DNA from: DASZUK01 sp963745595 | GTDB lineage: Bacteria > Actinomycetota > Acidimicrobiia > Acidimicrobiales > RAAP-2 | Reading direction: 5' to 3' | Assembly: GCA_963745595.1 (NCBI GenBank) | Contig: CAVUYB010000018.1 | Coordinates: 85,714-149,713, forward strand | DNA length: 64,000 nucleotides | Shown: one piece after another, positions 1-9,481 of the stretch | Numbering within the stretch: the first letter of the stretch is position 1 | Layout: each line of letters begins with the position of its first letter | Program-made: the position numbers and the translations under genes | The notes under the pieces: generated by a model | Database searches by the model: none | Told to the model about the DNA's origin: nothing | The model's input: the letters and a program-made list of their open reading frames with translations, nothing else

Positions 1-156
1 CCCGACCGGCGGGGCGCAGGAAGTCCGCGGTCGCCGATCCGGCAGTGACGCTACTCACCATGGCGGGGCCGGCGGCGGCGCGGATGGGGACGGCGGCGGC
101 CGGATGGGGCCGGCGGCGGGGGGCGAGGGCGGAGCCGGCCATGCCATGCTGTCGCG

Positions 157-1380
157 ATGGCGGAGGTGGAAGACGTCCTCCTGGGGGTGGCGACGGCCGG
201 CTACCGGATCGAGGGTGGCGTCAACGGGCCGGGTGAGCCCGCGAACAACTGGGTGCGCTGGGAGCGCAGCGGTCGCTCGGCGCGGGCCGCGACCGGCGAC
301 TTCTGGGCTCGACCGGAGCCGGTCCTCGACCGGGCGGCCGCGCTCGGCTGCAACGTGTTCGGCCTGACCGTCGAGTGGGCTCGGTTGGAGCCGGAGGAGG
401 GCGTCTTCGACGACGCCGCGCTCGAGCGGTACGCGGCGATCCTCGACCTCTGCGCCGCCCGAGGCCTGGCGCCGGTCGTCACGCTCCACCACGCGACGCA
501 CCCGTGGTGGCTCGGCGACGAGTTCTGGTTGACGCCGGGCGCGCCGGACCGGTTCGCCGGACATGTCGCCCGGATCGCGCCCCGCCTGACCGCGGCGTGC
601 CAGCGGTGGGTGACGGTCGACCACCCGAGCACGGTGGCCCGACGGGGCTGGCTCGTCGGCACGGCGCCGCCCGGCCGCCGGGGCGCGATCGCCGATGCGT
701 GGGCGGTCGTCGACAACCTCCTCACCGCCCAGGTCCTCGCCGACGCGGCGATCCGGCGGGCGCAGCCGGACGCGGTCATCGTCACGACGACCGGCGCGTC
801 GTCGCCGTACGAGCAGGACCGGCTGCTCGTCGACCTGCTCCGGGCCCGCTCGTTCGGCGTCGACCGGGAGGACGTCGACCGGTGGGTCGACGAGCGCCGC
901 GCCGGCCACGACGTCGCGTCGCCGCCGGCCGGTCTCGGCGGTCTGGTCGTGCGCCGCGTCGTCGCCGCGTCGTCGCCGTTCGGGTCGTCGGCCAGCCCGC
1001 TCCGGACCCGGTTGCGCCGGCCGTCGCCGCGTCGGGTGCTCGACGTCGTCTACGACGGACCGCCGCCGGCCGAGCCCGGGCCGATCGGCGTCGACCGCGC
1101 CGATCCGTCGTCGCTCGCCGCGTGGTGCCGCGAGCAGGCGGTCGTCGACCCGAAAGCGCCGCTCTGGGTCTTCGGCCACGGCGCCGAACCGGCGCTGGCG
1201 GCGTCGTTGGCCGCGGCGTTCGAGGCCCGGTCGGCCGGCGCACCGCTGCAGGCGTACCTGCACCGGGCGACAGCCTGGTTCACCGGTGCCGGGGCGGCCA
1301 CCGTCGACCGATCGGCCGAGGCGTACGGCCGGCTGATCGGCGATCGGCGGGCCAGTCGTCCGAGGCGTCCGGCCGACTGA
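157..1380 (+). CDS. GH1-fold protein lacking both catalytic glutamates
   Basis: 407 aa, close to the usual GH1 beta-glucosidase length. The N-terminus GVATAGYRIEGGVN resembles the GH1 opening GAATAAYQIEG, and FGLTVEWARLEPEEG and VVTLHHATHPWW match the next barrel strands. The acid/base position, normally TxNEP, reads VTVDHP (His156 in place of Glu). The nucleophile position, normally ITENG, reads VFGHG (Gly340 in place of Glu). Both catalytic residues are therefore gone, so a classical retaining glycosidase seems excluded; a binding or regulatory role is inferred. The start is the ATG at 157. Its downstream neighbour on the same strand is the DoxX-Rieske gene, about 75 bp away. Fold assignment is fairly sure, function is unknown. 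Confidence 0.75.
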   Translation: MAEVEDVLLGVATAGYRIEGGVNGPGEPANNWVRWERSGRSARAATGDFWARPEPVLDRAAALGCNVFGLTVEWARLEPEEGVFDDAALERYAAILDLCAARGLAPVVTLHHATHPWWLGDEFWLTPGAPDRFAGHVARIAPRLTAACQRWVTVDHPSTVARRGWLVGTAPPGRRGAIADAWAVVDNLLTAQVLADAAIRRAQPDAVIVTTTGASSPYEQDRLLVDLLRARSFGVDREDVDRWVDERRAGHDVASPPAGLGGLVVRRVVAASSPFGSSASPLRTRLRRPSPRRVLDVVYDGPPPAEPGPIGVDRADPSSLAAWCREQAVVDPKAPLWVFGHGAEPALAASLAAAFEARSAGAPLQAYLHRATAWFTGAGAATVDRSAEAYGRLIGDRRASRPRRPAD

Positions 1381-1454
1381 CCGGTGACTGCCGGGCCAGC
1401 CGGCCCGCGCCCACGTTCAGGTGTCCGTCAGCGAGACTGCGGCACACTGTGACG

Positions 1455-2610
1455 ATGCCCGAACCGCACGGGAACGGCCGGCGACGGCAGTGGCCGCCGG
1501 CCTCGCCGTCGGCGCGGCCGTCGATGCCGGTCGGCTGGGCGCTGCTGCCGCTGCGGGCGTTCCTCGGGATCACGTTCTGCTTCGCCGGGCTGCAGAAGCT
1601 GGCGAACCCGAACTTCTTCGACCCGAACAGCCCGTCGGGGATCCAGGCGCAGCTGGTCGCCGCGAACCGGACGAGCCCGCTGCACCCACTGCTCGGCCAT
1701 CTTCTCCACCTGTCGACGCCGATCGGCGTGCTGATCGCGCTGAGCGAGCTGGCGGTCGGGTTGGGCACGGTGCTCGGACTGTGGACGCGGCTCGCCGCGG
1801 CCGGTGGCCTCCTCCTCTCGCTGACGCTCTTCCTGACGGTCAGCTTCCACTCGTCGCCGTACTTCACCGGCGCGGACATCGTCTTCGTCTTCGCGTGGAC
1901 GCCGTTGATCCTGGCCGGGGCGGGCGGCGTGCTCTCGCTCGACGCGGCGATCGCGGCGCGCGCCCGCCGGACCGCCGGCGATCACCTGATCGGCGGCAGG
2001 GCCGCCGGTGCCCATGCGGCCGGTGCCGACCCAGCCGACACCGGTCCGAGCGAGGCGGACGTCCACCGCCGGACGGTCGTGCTCGGCGCGATGGCGACCG
2101 GGGCGACCGCGCTGGCCGCGGTGGCGCTGGCCGGCCTGGCCGCGGGGCTCGGCCGGGCGGTCGGTGGGGCGAAGCCACCGGCGTCGGACGGCACCGTCAC
2201 GCTCTCCGGCGGTGCGTCGGCGTCGAGCTCGACGACCACGACGTCAACGCCGACGCCGGCCGGCGGGGGATCGACGACGACGACCGGTGCGACACCGGCG
2301 GGCACGGCGATCGGGTCGGCCGTCGGCCGTCCCGGTCGGCGGCTCGGCCCGCTTCACCGACCCGGCCAGCGGCGATCCGGGGCTGGTGCTGCAGCTGACG
2401 AAGGGGTCGTACGTCGCGTACGACGCGGTCTGCCCGCACGCGGGCTGCACGGTCGGCTACTCGCCGGCGGCGCAGCTGATCGTCTGCCCGTGCCACGGCT
2501 CGGAGTTCAACCCGGCGACCGGCGCGGTCGAGGTCGGCCCGGCGACCCGCGGCCTCGAGACGATCAAGGTCGCCGAAGGCGACGACGGCCAGCTGTACGT
2601 CGACGGCTGA
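1455..2610 (+). CDS. DoxX membrane domain fused to Rieske [2Fe-2S] domain (frameshifted)
   Basis: About 384 aa once one extra base near 2319-2335 is ignored. The N-terminal part (from ATG 1455) is a DoxX/DoxD-type four-helix membrane domain: LLPLRAFLGITFCFAGLQKL, then ELAVGLGTVLGLWTRLAAAG and two further hydrophobic helices. A fifth hydrophobic segment (VVLGAMATGATALAAVALAG) follows, then a Ser/Thr/Pro-rich linker. The C-terminal part is a Rieske domain with both ligand boxes, CPHAGC and CPCHGSE, in the next frame. The polypeptide would place an iron-sulfur centre on the outer face of the membrane, implying quinol or thiol electron transfer. The frame change lies in the low-complexity linker, so a sequencing indel is as likely as a real mutation. 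Confidence 0.8.
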
Positions 2611-2628
2611 TCTTGGAGGGGGGGCCGG

Positions 2629-3612
2629 TCAGCCGGCCCGCAGGGCGCGGTGCCGGCGGCGGAGGCGCCGCCAGCGGTCGTCGACGCGGTCGACGAACTG
2701 CCGGCCGCTCGCCAGGTAGGTGAGGACGTCGGCCTGGCCCTGCGGCCGGGCGAGCATCCACGAGTGGCCGCCGGGCACCCACTGGACGGGCTCGCCCGCG
2801 CACTCGCCGAACTCGGCCGCGGTGGCCGCACCGATGACGCGGTCGAAGCAGCCCCATTCGCCGAGCAGCGGCAGGCCGGACTCGGCGAGCTCGCGCACCT
2901 CGGACCGGAGATCGACGGTCATCAGCATGCTGCCGACCGGCAGGGCGCGACCCATCGTCCGGATGTTCCGACCGACGTCGGGCAGGACGGACCGGACGGT
3001 CGAGTACAGCCGGCCGACGAAAAGGTCCGGGGTGTCGAGCACCATCGCCGCGAGCATGTCGGCGAACGGTGCGACGTCGGGCGCGACGATGGCGACGGCC
3101 GCGGGAACGGGCCCGTGCCGTTCCCGCCACGCCGGCGTCGCGACACCGTCGCGGTAGACGACGCCGAGCGTCTCGTCGGGCCGATCGTGGGCGAACTGGA
3201 TCGCCACCGCGCCGCCCATCGAGTGCCCGAGGACGACGGCCGGGCCGGCGTCGAGGTGTTGCAACACCAGGGCGACGTGGTCGGCGAGCGTCCGTAGCGA
3301 GACCTGCGACCAGGCGAGCGGGTCGCTGCCGCCGAAGCCGGGCAGGCTCGGGTTGACGACCCGCCAGCCGAGCCGCTCGGCCAGGTGTGCGCTCTCCCGC
3401 CAGTACATGCCGCCGCTCGCCAGGTAGCCGTGGAGGTTGACGGCCCAGATCGGCGGCGTCCCGGGACCGTCGGGACCGTGGGCGTCGTCGTTGTCGGACA
3501 CCGCGAACCGGAGCTGGCGACCGTCGACGCGCAGCGTGGCGGGGACCATGTGGATCCCCGGTGTCCCGTTGATGCTCCGGAGGATCCGGCGGGCGGGACC
3601 GGTGACGGGCAT
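2629..3612 (-). CDS. alpha/beta hydrolase
   Basis: 327 aa from ATG 3612. It is a standard alpha/beta-hydrolase: oxyanion loop NLHGYLASGG, nucleophile elbow GHSMGG, and a C-terminal catalytic His in VPGGHSWMLARP. A catalytic acid is plausible in LGEWGCFDRVIG. No signal peptide is evident, so it is probably cytoplasmic. It is convergent with the DoxX-Rieske gene (18 bp between stops) and divergent from the GH31 gene, whose start lies about 70 bp away. Substrate is not predictable; lipase, esterase or epoxide-hydrolase roles are all possible. Confidence 0.85.
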   Translation of the reverse strand: MPVTGPARRILRSINGTPGIHMVPATLRVDGRQLRFAVSDNDDAHGPDGPGTPPIWAVNLHGYLASGGMYWRESAHLAERLGWRVVNPSLPGFGGSDPLAWSQVSLRTLADHVALVLQHLDAGPAVVLGHSMGGAVAIQFAHDRPDETLGVVYRDGVATPAWRERHGPVPAAVAIVAPDVAPFADMLAAMVLDTPDLFVGRLYSTVRSVLPDVGRNIRTMGRALPVGSMLMTVDLRSEVRELAESGLPLLGEWGCFDRVIGAATAAEFGECAGEPVQWVPGGHSWMLARPQGQADVLTYLASGRQFVDRVDDRWRRLRRRHRALRAG

Positions 3613-3681
3613 GACGGTCCTCGACGCTACCGCAGGCCCGTCCGGAAACGGCGGTGCGGGCCGGCGTAGCCTGCCGGTGGC

Positions 3682-6333
3682 ATGCCGGGCCCGAGCGATC
3701 CCATCCGACGATTCGCTCGCAAGTCGATGCTGGTCGTCCGGATGGTCGACGACATCGGACCGTCGATGCTGGGCGCGATGGCCGCGTCGAGCGTCCGGTC
3801 GGCCGCCCGGCAGCGCCGGGCGCGCCGGGCCGACCGCGAGCCGGCGACCAGCCGCGATCCCGGCCGCCTGGTCTCGGTCGACGTGGTCGCCGACGGCGGC
3901 GCGACCGTCGGCGCACGCTGCCGCTTCGCCGAGGCCGAGCTCGAGCTCCGTTGCCTGACCGACGACGTCGTCCGGCTCACGTGGGGCCCCGGCGAGCCGC
4001 CGATCCCGTGGGCGCTGGCCGAAAATCCGGCGGTCGGTGGCGCCCGGCCGGTGGTGTCGGTGGCCGTCGACGGCGTGACGGCGTGCGTCGTGACGACGCC
4101 GGCCGTCCGGGTCGTCGTCGGTGGCGACGGGTCCGTACGGTTCTTCGCGCCCGGCGGCGCGCTGCTCCGGCACGAGCTGCCGCCGCTGCGTCGCGCCGCG
4201 ACGAGGACGGCCCGGTTCACCCTCCGTCCGTCGGAGCGACTGTCCGGGCTCGGCGAGCAGGCGGCCGCGGTCGACCTGCGCGGCACGACGCACCGGCTGT
4301 GGAACCGCGACCCCGGCGGCGCGTGGGGACCGGGGGAGGACCCGCTGTACTGCGCGATCCCGGTCCTCGTCGGCCTGCACCCGGACGGCGACGTCCTCGC
4401 GTTCTACGAGAACTCGTACGACGCGGTCGCCCGGATCGATGCCGACGTGGCCGGCGTCACCCGGTCGTCGCTGGTCGAGCTCACGTTCACCGGCGGCACG
4501 CTGCGGCACTACGTCGCGGTCGGTCCGCTGCCGCGGCTCGTCACCCGCTACGGCGAGCTGACCGGCCGGCCACCGCTCCCGCCGCGCTGGGCGCTCGGCT
4601 ACCACCAGTGCAAGTGGGGGTACCGCGACGAGCAGGACATCCGGGACGTCGCGGCCGGGTTCCGGACGGACCGGCTCCCGCTCAGCGCGGTCCACCTCGA
4701 CATCGACTACATGGACGGCTACCGCGTCTTCTCGGTCAGCCCCGAACGGTTTCCCGACCTCGCCGGGCTCGTCGGCGAGCTGGCCGGCCGCGGTACGCGG
4801 GTCGTGACGATCGTCGATCCGGCCGTCAAGGTCGACGCGGCCGACGACGTCTTCGCCAGTGGCGTCCGCGAGGGCCGGTTCCTCGTCGACACGGTCGGCG
4901 AGCCGGTGACCGGCGTCGTCTGGCCGGGCCGGGCGGCCTTCCCGGACTTCACCGACCCGTCGACGCGGCAGTGGTGGGGCGGCTGGTACCGGCGGCTCGT
5001 CGACGCCGGCGTCGACGGCGTCTGGCACGACATGAACGAGCCGACGTCGCTGGCACTGTGGGGCGACCGCACGCTGCCGCGTGATGTGCGCCACGCGGCC
5101 GAGGGGCGTGGCGGCGACCATCGGGAGTGCCACAACGTCTACGGGCTGCTGATGGACCGGGCCGGCTGGGACGCGCTGGCCGCCCTCCGGCCGGACCGCC
5201 GGCCGTTCGTCCTCTCCCGGGCCGGCTGGGCCGGGTTGCAGCGGTGGGCGTGGACGTGGACCGGCGACGTCCAGTCGACGTGGGACGGCCTCCGTCAGCA
5301 GGTCGCGACGGCGATCGGCCTCGGGCTCTCCGGCATCACGTACGTCGGCTCGGACACCGGCGGCTTCAGCGGCGCGCCGAGCCCGGAGCTGTACCTGCGG
5401 TGGCTCGAGCTCTCCGTGCTCATGCCGTTCTGCCGAACGCACAGCACGGCCAGGTCGCCGAACCGCGAGCCGTGGCGGTTCGACGAGCCGTACCGCACCG
5501 CGATCGGCCGGCTGATCCGCTTCCGGTACCGCGTGCTGCCGTACCTGTACACGCTGGCCGACGGGGCCAGCCGGCATGGCCAGCCGATGGTCCGCCCGCT
5601 CTGCTGGCCGTCGAATCCGGACGCCGGGTCGTCAGCCGATCGCGGGCTCTGGTCGGTCGACGACGCGTACCGGCTCGGCGACGCGCTGCTCGTCGCGCCG
5701 GTCGTCACCGACCGCGCCCGTTCTCGTTCGGTTCCACTGCCGGCCGGCCGGTGGTACCGCTGGCGGGCGTTGCCGGCGATGGCTGACGGCTGGCCGGCCG
5801 CTGACGTTTCGACCGTCGTCGACGGCGGGCGGACGGTCGACGTCGACGCGCCGGCCGGACAGCCCGCGGTGTTCGTCCGTGGCGGCTCGATCGTGCCGCT
5901 CGACGACGGCTGGCTCCCCGACGGCCGGCTTCCGGACGACGGCGCGCTGGCGACGGGCCACGAGCCGCGCCGATTGGCCGTGCACTGCTTCCCCGATGCC
6001 GACGGCATCGCCGCGGGTGCGGTCTACGACGACGCGGGCGACGGCTTCGGCCCGTACCGGCGCGACCAGTTCCGGTTGGCGACCGTCGACGGCGACCGGG
6101 GCGACGCGCCGGCCGAAACCGTGCTGACGTGGGAGCGCGACGGCACGTATCCGGCGCCGGACCGTCTCCGGGTCGTCATCTACGGGATCGCCGCGGCCCG
6201 GGCGTTCGTCGACGGCCGGGAGATCGCCGTGCGAGTCGAGCGGCCGGATGGCGGGCTGCCGGTGACGACGGTCGACGATGTGCCGCCGTTCGCCGTGCTT
6301 CAGGTGACGTCGCGGCGGAACGTCGTGAAGTAG
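3682..6333 (+). CDS. glycoside hydrolase family 31 alpha-glucosidase
   Basis: 883 aa. The GH31 nucleophile block reads GVWHDMNEPTS with Asp450 as nucleophile, and the acid/base block reads WTWTGDVQSTW with Asp529. ITYVGSDTGGFSG and PLPPRWALGYHQCKWGYRD are further family hallmarks. N-terminal beta-sandwich and C-terminal beta domains flank the barrel. It should hydrolyse alpha-glucosides or alpha-xylosides; no signal peptide is seen, so it probably acts on internal glycogen or oligosaccharides. The ATG at 3682 directly follows a short GC-rich leader. The 3' end overlaps the convergent ABC permease by 34 bp. Confidence 0.92.
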   Translation: MPGPSDPIRRFARKSMLVVRMVDDIGPSMLGAMAASSVRSAARQRRARRADREPATSRDPGRLVSVDVVADGGATVGARCRFAEAELELRCLTDDVVRLTWGPGEPPIPWALAENPAVGGARPVVSVAVDGVTACVVTTPAVRVVVGGDGSVRFFAPGGALLRHELPPLRRAATRTARFTLRPSERLSGLGEQAAAVDLRGTTHRLWNRDPGGAWGPGEDPLYCAIPVLVGLHPDGDVLAFYENSYDAVARIDADVAGVTRSSLVELTFTGGTLRHYVAVGPLPRLVTRYGELTGRPPLPPRWALGYHQCKWGYRDEQDIRDVAAGFRTDRLPLSAVHLDIDYMDGYRVFSVSPERFPDLAGLVGELAGRGTRVVTIVDPAVKVDAADDVFASGVREGRFLVDTVGEPVTGVVWPGRAAFPDFTDPSTRQWWGGWYRRLVDAGVDGVWHDMNEPTSLALWGDRTLPRDVRHAAEGRGGDHRECHNVYGLLMDRAGWDALAALRPDRRPFVLSRAGWAGLQRWAWTWTGDVQSTWDGLRQQVATAIGLGLSGITYVGSDTGGFSGAPSPELYLRWLELSVLMPFCRTHSTARSPNREPWRFDEPYRTAIGRLIRFRYRVLPYLYTLADGASRHGQPMVRPLCWPSNPDAGSSADRGLWSVDDAYRLGDALLVAPVVTDRARSRSVPLPAGRWYRWRALPAMADGWPAADVSTVVDGGRTVDVDAPAGQPAVFVRGGSIVPLDDGWLPDGRLPDDGALATGHEPRRLAVHCFPDADGIAAGAVYDDAGDGFGPYRRDQFRLATVDGDRGDAPAETVLTWERDGTYPAPDRLRVVIYGIAAARAFVDGREIAVRVERPDGGLPVTTVDDVPPFAVLQVTSRRNVVK

Positions 6334-7100
6334 CCGATCACCGCGGTGCCGACGCCCCAGCCGAGGAGGGCGAGGCCGCCGAGCCACCAGCTGAGGAGCG
6401 GACCCGCACCGGCGTTGTCGCCGCCGCCACCGCCCGACCTCGTCAGCCCGCCGGCGAGCGCGGCCGCGGAGCGGCTCGGCAGCCAGTTGAGGTCGACGTG
6501 GGCGAGGCTGTGGACCAGAGCCACGATGATCGGCTCGAGGATGACGACGGCGACGATCGTGAGGATGACGGCGGCGACCTGGTTGCGCAGCAGCGTGCCG
6601 ATGCCGAGGCCGAAGATGGCGAAGAGCACGTACGCCCCCAACAGTCCGGGGACGACCGGCCCGACCTGGTGGAGGAGCGCGGTGACCGATCCGCCTTGGG
6701 TGACGAGCAGCGGGATGCCCATCGCCGCGACGAGGGCGAGCCCGGCGATCGCCAGGAGGAGCCCCCAGACGGCCGATGCCACCCCCTTGGCGAAAATGAC
6801 CACTTCGCGGCGGGGCGTGACGAGGAGCGTCGTCGTCAGCACCTTCTGGCGGTACTCCGTCGTGATGCACAGGACACCGGCGATGGGCGCCATAACCGTC
6901 CCGGCGCCGTAGCCCGCGCCGACGAGCTCCCGGAGCTGCGGCGTCGTGAACGGCGCGATGAACATCCCCTTGCCGCCGACTGTGATGACGAACGCGGTGA
7001 TGATGCCGAGTGCGGTCAGCACGAGCGTGACGATCAACACGACCCACGGGCCCGGCGTCGTCCGCAGCTTGAACAGCTCGGCCCGGATGACGCGCGTCAT
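6300..7100 (-). CDS. ABC-2 type transporter permease
   Basis: 266 aa from ATG 7100 (MTRVIRAELFKLRTT). About six hydrophobic helices are visible, including VVLIVTLVLTALGIITAFVI, WGLLLAIAGLALVAAMGIP and VAAVILTIVAVVILEPIIVA. The opening RAELFKLRTT is typical of ABC-2 permeases that pair with a separate ATPase. Its ATG overlaps the stop of the upstream ATPase gene as ATGA, so the two are translationally coupled and form one exporter. Substrate is unknown. The stop lies inside the 3' end of the GH31 gene on the other strand. Confidence 0.88.
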   Translation of the reverse strand: MTRVIRAELFKLRTTPGPWVVLIVTLVLTALGIITAFVITVGGKGMFIAPFTTPQLRELVGAGYGAGTVMAPIAGVLCITTEYRQKVLTTTLLVTPRREVVIFAKGVASAVWGLLLAIAGLALVAAMGIPLLVTQGGSVTALLHQVGPVVPGLLGAYVLFAIFGLGIGTLLRNQVAAVILTIVAVVILEPIIVALVHSLAHVDLNWLPSRSAAALAGGLTRSGGGGGDNAGAGPLLSWWLGGLALLGWGVGTAVIGYFTTFRRDVT

Positions 7101-8179
7101 GCCGGCCCCCCGGCAGGTGGCTGCGTCCCGGGGGGTGGGGGCCAGGCGGCGCCGGAGGACGGTGGGGGAGGCCACGCCGGTTCGGCTTGCCCGGCCCCGG
7201 CCCCCGCCCCGGTGGCCGGAGGGTCGGGCGGCCAGCTGTCAGCCGGCGACGCCGCGACCGCCGGCGTGCCGCCGAGCGATGTCGTCAGTTCGAGGAAGAT
7301 CGACTCGAGGTTCTGGCTTTCCTGCGCGAGCTCGTAGACGACGACCTGGTTCGTCGCGAGCACCGGGCCGAGCTGCTCGGGGCCGACCGCGTCGACGATC
7401 ACGACGTCCTGGGCGACCTGTCGCGGGTTGAAGCCGGCGGCGCGGACGACCGCGACGAGCCGGTCGGTCTCGGGGCTGCGGACCCGCATCGACGACTGCG
7501 CCTGGCCGATGAGCGACGACAGCGGCCCCTGGGCCCGGAGCTGGCCCTGCGAGACGATGACGACGTCGTCGACCGTCTGGGACATCTCCGCGAGCAGGTG
7601 CGACGAGACGAGCACCGTGCGCCCTTCGCCGGCTAGGTGACGCAGGAACTCGCGCAGCCACGCGATGCCCTGGGGGTCGAGGCCGTTCGACGGCTCGTCG
7701 AGGATGAGGACGGCCGGATCGCCGAGGAGCGCGGTCGCCAGCTCGAGTCGTTGGCGCATACCGAGCGAGTAGCCGCCGACCTTGCGTTTCGCGTCGGCGG
7801 TCAGGCCGACCATGTCGAGGACGACGTCGATGCGTGAGCTCTCGATGCCCGCGGCGATCGCGACCATCTTCAGGTGGTTCCGCGCCCGCCGGGACGGGTG
7901 GAAGCTCGTCGCCTCGAGGACCGCGCCGACCGCCCGCGTCGGGTCGGCGATCTCCCGGTAGTTGCGGCCGCCGATCGTCGCGGTCCCGCTCGTCGGCGCG
8001 ACGAGGCCGAGCAGCATCCGCAGCGTCGTCGTCTTGCCCGCGCCGTTCGGCCCGAGGAAGCCGGTGATCCGGCCCGGCTCGACCGTGAAGTCGAGGCCGC
8101 GGACCGCGGTGACCGGCCCGAACGTCTTCGTCAGGCCGTGGACTTCGATCGTCCCCTCGGGGGACCCGGCGATGACCAT
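7097..8179 (-). CDS. ABC transporter ATP-binding protein
   Basis: 360 aa from ATG 8179. Walker A is GPNGAGKTT, the signature is YSLGMRQR, Walker B is AVLILDEPSNGLD, and the H-loop is in VLVSSHLL. It belongs to the drug/antibiotic (ABC-2 partner) ATPase class. A C-terminal extension of about 50 residues is rich in Pro, Gly and Ala and ends in proline runs (WPPPP), unlike the catalytic core. It is the first gene of the two-gene exporter with the permease at 6300-7100. The divergent alcohol dehydrogenase starts 156 bp away. Confidence 0.92.
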   Translation of the reverse strand: MVIAGSPEGTIEVHGLTKTFGPVTAVRGLDFTVEPGRITGFLGPNGAGKTTTLRMLLGLVAPTSGTATIGGRNYREIADPTRAVGAVLEATSFHPSRRARNHLKMVAIAAGIESSRIDVVLDMVGLTADAKRKVGGYSLGMRQRLELATALLGDPAVLILDEPSNGLDPQGIAWLREFLRHLAGEGRTVLVSSHLLAEMSQTVDDVVIVSQGQLRAQGPLSSLIGQAQSSMRVRSPETDRLVAVVRAAGFNPRQVAQDVVIVDAVGPEQLGPVLATNQVVVYELAQESQNLESIFLELTTSLGGTPAVAASPADSWPPDPPATGAGAGAGQAEPAWPPPPSSGAAWPPPPGTQPPAGGPA

Positions 8180-8335
8180 GGGCCGAGACCCTATCCGGCC
8201 GCTGAGCGGGCCGGGGAGCAACCGGCATGGCCGGGCCGATGCCGGGGAAGGGGCCGGAACCGGCCGGGCCGCGGCTCCGGTAGTCTCGCTGCGGCGGCGG
8301 GCGGTACACGGAAAGTAAGGCCAGGGGAGGCGTCG

Positions 8336-9481
8336 ATGAAGGTTCGCGCAGCAGTCTGCAAGGGGCTCCACGAGCCGTGGACGACCGAGGAGATCGACGT
8401 CGAGCCGCCGGGCCGTCACGAGGTCCAGGTCCAGGTGGCGTACGCCGGGATGTGCCACTCCGACGAGCACCTCCGGTCCGGCGACATGAGCGTCGCGCCG
8501 GAGATCCTCGAGGTGTTCGGCGTCAAGTCGCTGTTCCCGATGGTCGGTGGCCACGAGGGCGCGGGCGTCGTCACCGCGGTCGGCGCGGAGGTCACATCGC
8601 TGGCCGAGGGTGACCACGTCGCGGTGACGTTCATCCCGTCGTGCGGCCGCTGCTTCTGGTGCGCGACCGGCCGTCAGCACCTCTGCGACCTCGGCATGTC
8701 GACGCTCGCCGGGCCGATGATCAGCGACGGCCAGTGGCGGTACCACCTCGACGGCGAGCCGCTCAACCGGATGACGCAGCTCGGCGCGTTCTCCGAGACG
8801 ATGGTCGTCAACGAGGCGTCGCTCGTGAAGCTCGACCCGTCGGTCTCGCTACGGGCGGCCGCCCTGATCAGCTGCGGCCTGTCGACCGGCTTCGGCTCGG
8901 TCGTCGACCGGGCGAAGGTGAAGCCGGGCGAGGTCGTCGTCGTCGTCGGTTGCGGCGGTGTCGGCTCCGGCGCCATCCAGGGGGCCCGCATCGGCGGCGC
9001 CCGGGCGATCGTCGCGATCGACCCGCTGCCGTTCAAGACGGACCGGGCGAAGGTGATCGGCGCGACGCACACCGCGGCGTCGATGGAGGAAGCGACCTTC
9101 CCGCTGGCCGAGCTGACGGAGGGCCGGATGGCCGACGTCGTCGTCCTCACGCCCGGCGTGCTGACCGGCGACCTGATCGCCCCGGCGATGCAGCTCGGCT
9201 CGAAGGACGCCCGCGTCGTCGCCACCGCGATCGCGCCGTTCGACCAGATGGACGTGAAGCTGAACCTGTTCAACCTCGCGATGTTCAACCAGGCGCTGCT
9301 CGGGACGGTGTTCGGCTCGGCCAGCCCGCGTGTCCAGATCCCGAACCTGCTGCGGCTCCACCGTGACGGGCTGCTCGACGTCGACGGGCTCGTCAGCCAC
9401 GAGTACACGCTCGACGAGGTGCAGCTGGGCTACGACGACCTCGCGGCCGGGAAGAACATCCGCGGCGTCGTTAAGTTTTGA
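8336..9481 (+). CDS. NDMA-type zinc-dependent alcohol dehydrogenase
   Basis: 381 aa from ATG 8336, preceded by GGGGAGG. Catalytic zinc residues sit in GMCHSDEH and GGHEGAG; the structural zinc loop is CGRCFWCATGRQHLC. The Rossmann motif is VVVGCGGVGSGAIQG followed by the acidic residue in VAIDPLPFK. The sequence pattern (MKVRAAVCKG..., FIPSCGRCFWC) is that of the actinobacterial MDR subgroup often called NDMA-dependent or mycofactocin-associated alcohol dehydrogenases. Physiological cofactor recycling by mycofactocin is known for that subgroup, but no mycofactocin genes are in this window. Convergent with the KstR-like gene (11 bp overlap), which suggests a shared steroid or lipid-alcohol role. 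Confidence 0.88.
   Translation: MKVRAAVCKGLHEPWTTEEIDVEPPGRHEVQVQVAYAGMCHSDEHLRSGDMSVAPEILEVFGVKSLFPMVGGHEGAGVVTAVGAEVTSLAEGDHVAVTFIPSCGRCFWCATGRQHLCDLGMSTLAGPMISDGQWRYHLDGEPLNRMTQLGAFSETMVVNEASLVKLDPSVSLRAAALISCGLSTGFGSVVDRAKVKPGEVVVVVGCGGVGSGAIQGARIGGARAIVAIDPLPFKTDRAKVIGATHTAASMEEATFPLAELTEGRMADVVVLTPGVLTGDLIAPAMQLGSKDARVVATAIAPFDQMDVKLNLFNLAMFNQALLGTVFGSASPRVQIPNLLRLHRDGLLDVDGLVSHEYTLDEVQLGYDDLAAGKNIRGVVKF

Noticed and set aside
1..156. A gene or RNA at the left edge
   Set aside because: Only low-complexity GC-rich sequence is seen; no tRNA or rRNA fold or conserved frame.
2629..5577. A 982-codon minus-strand frame
   Set aside because: Only the last third is the alpha/beta hydrolase; the rest is the antisense of GH31 with Arg/Gln-rich shadow sequence.
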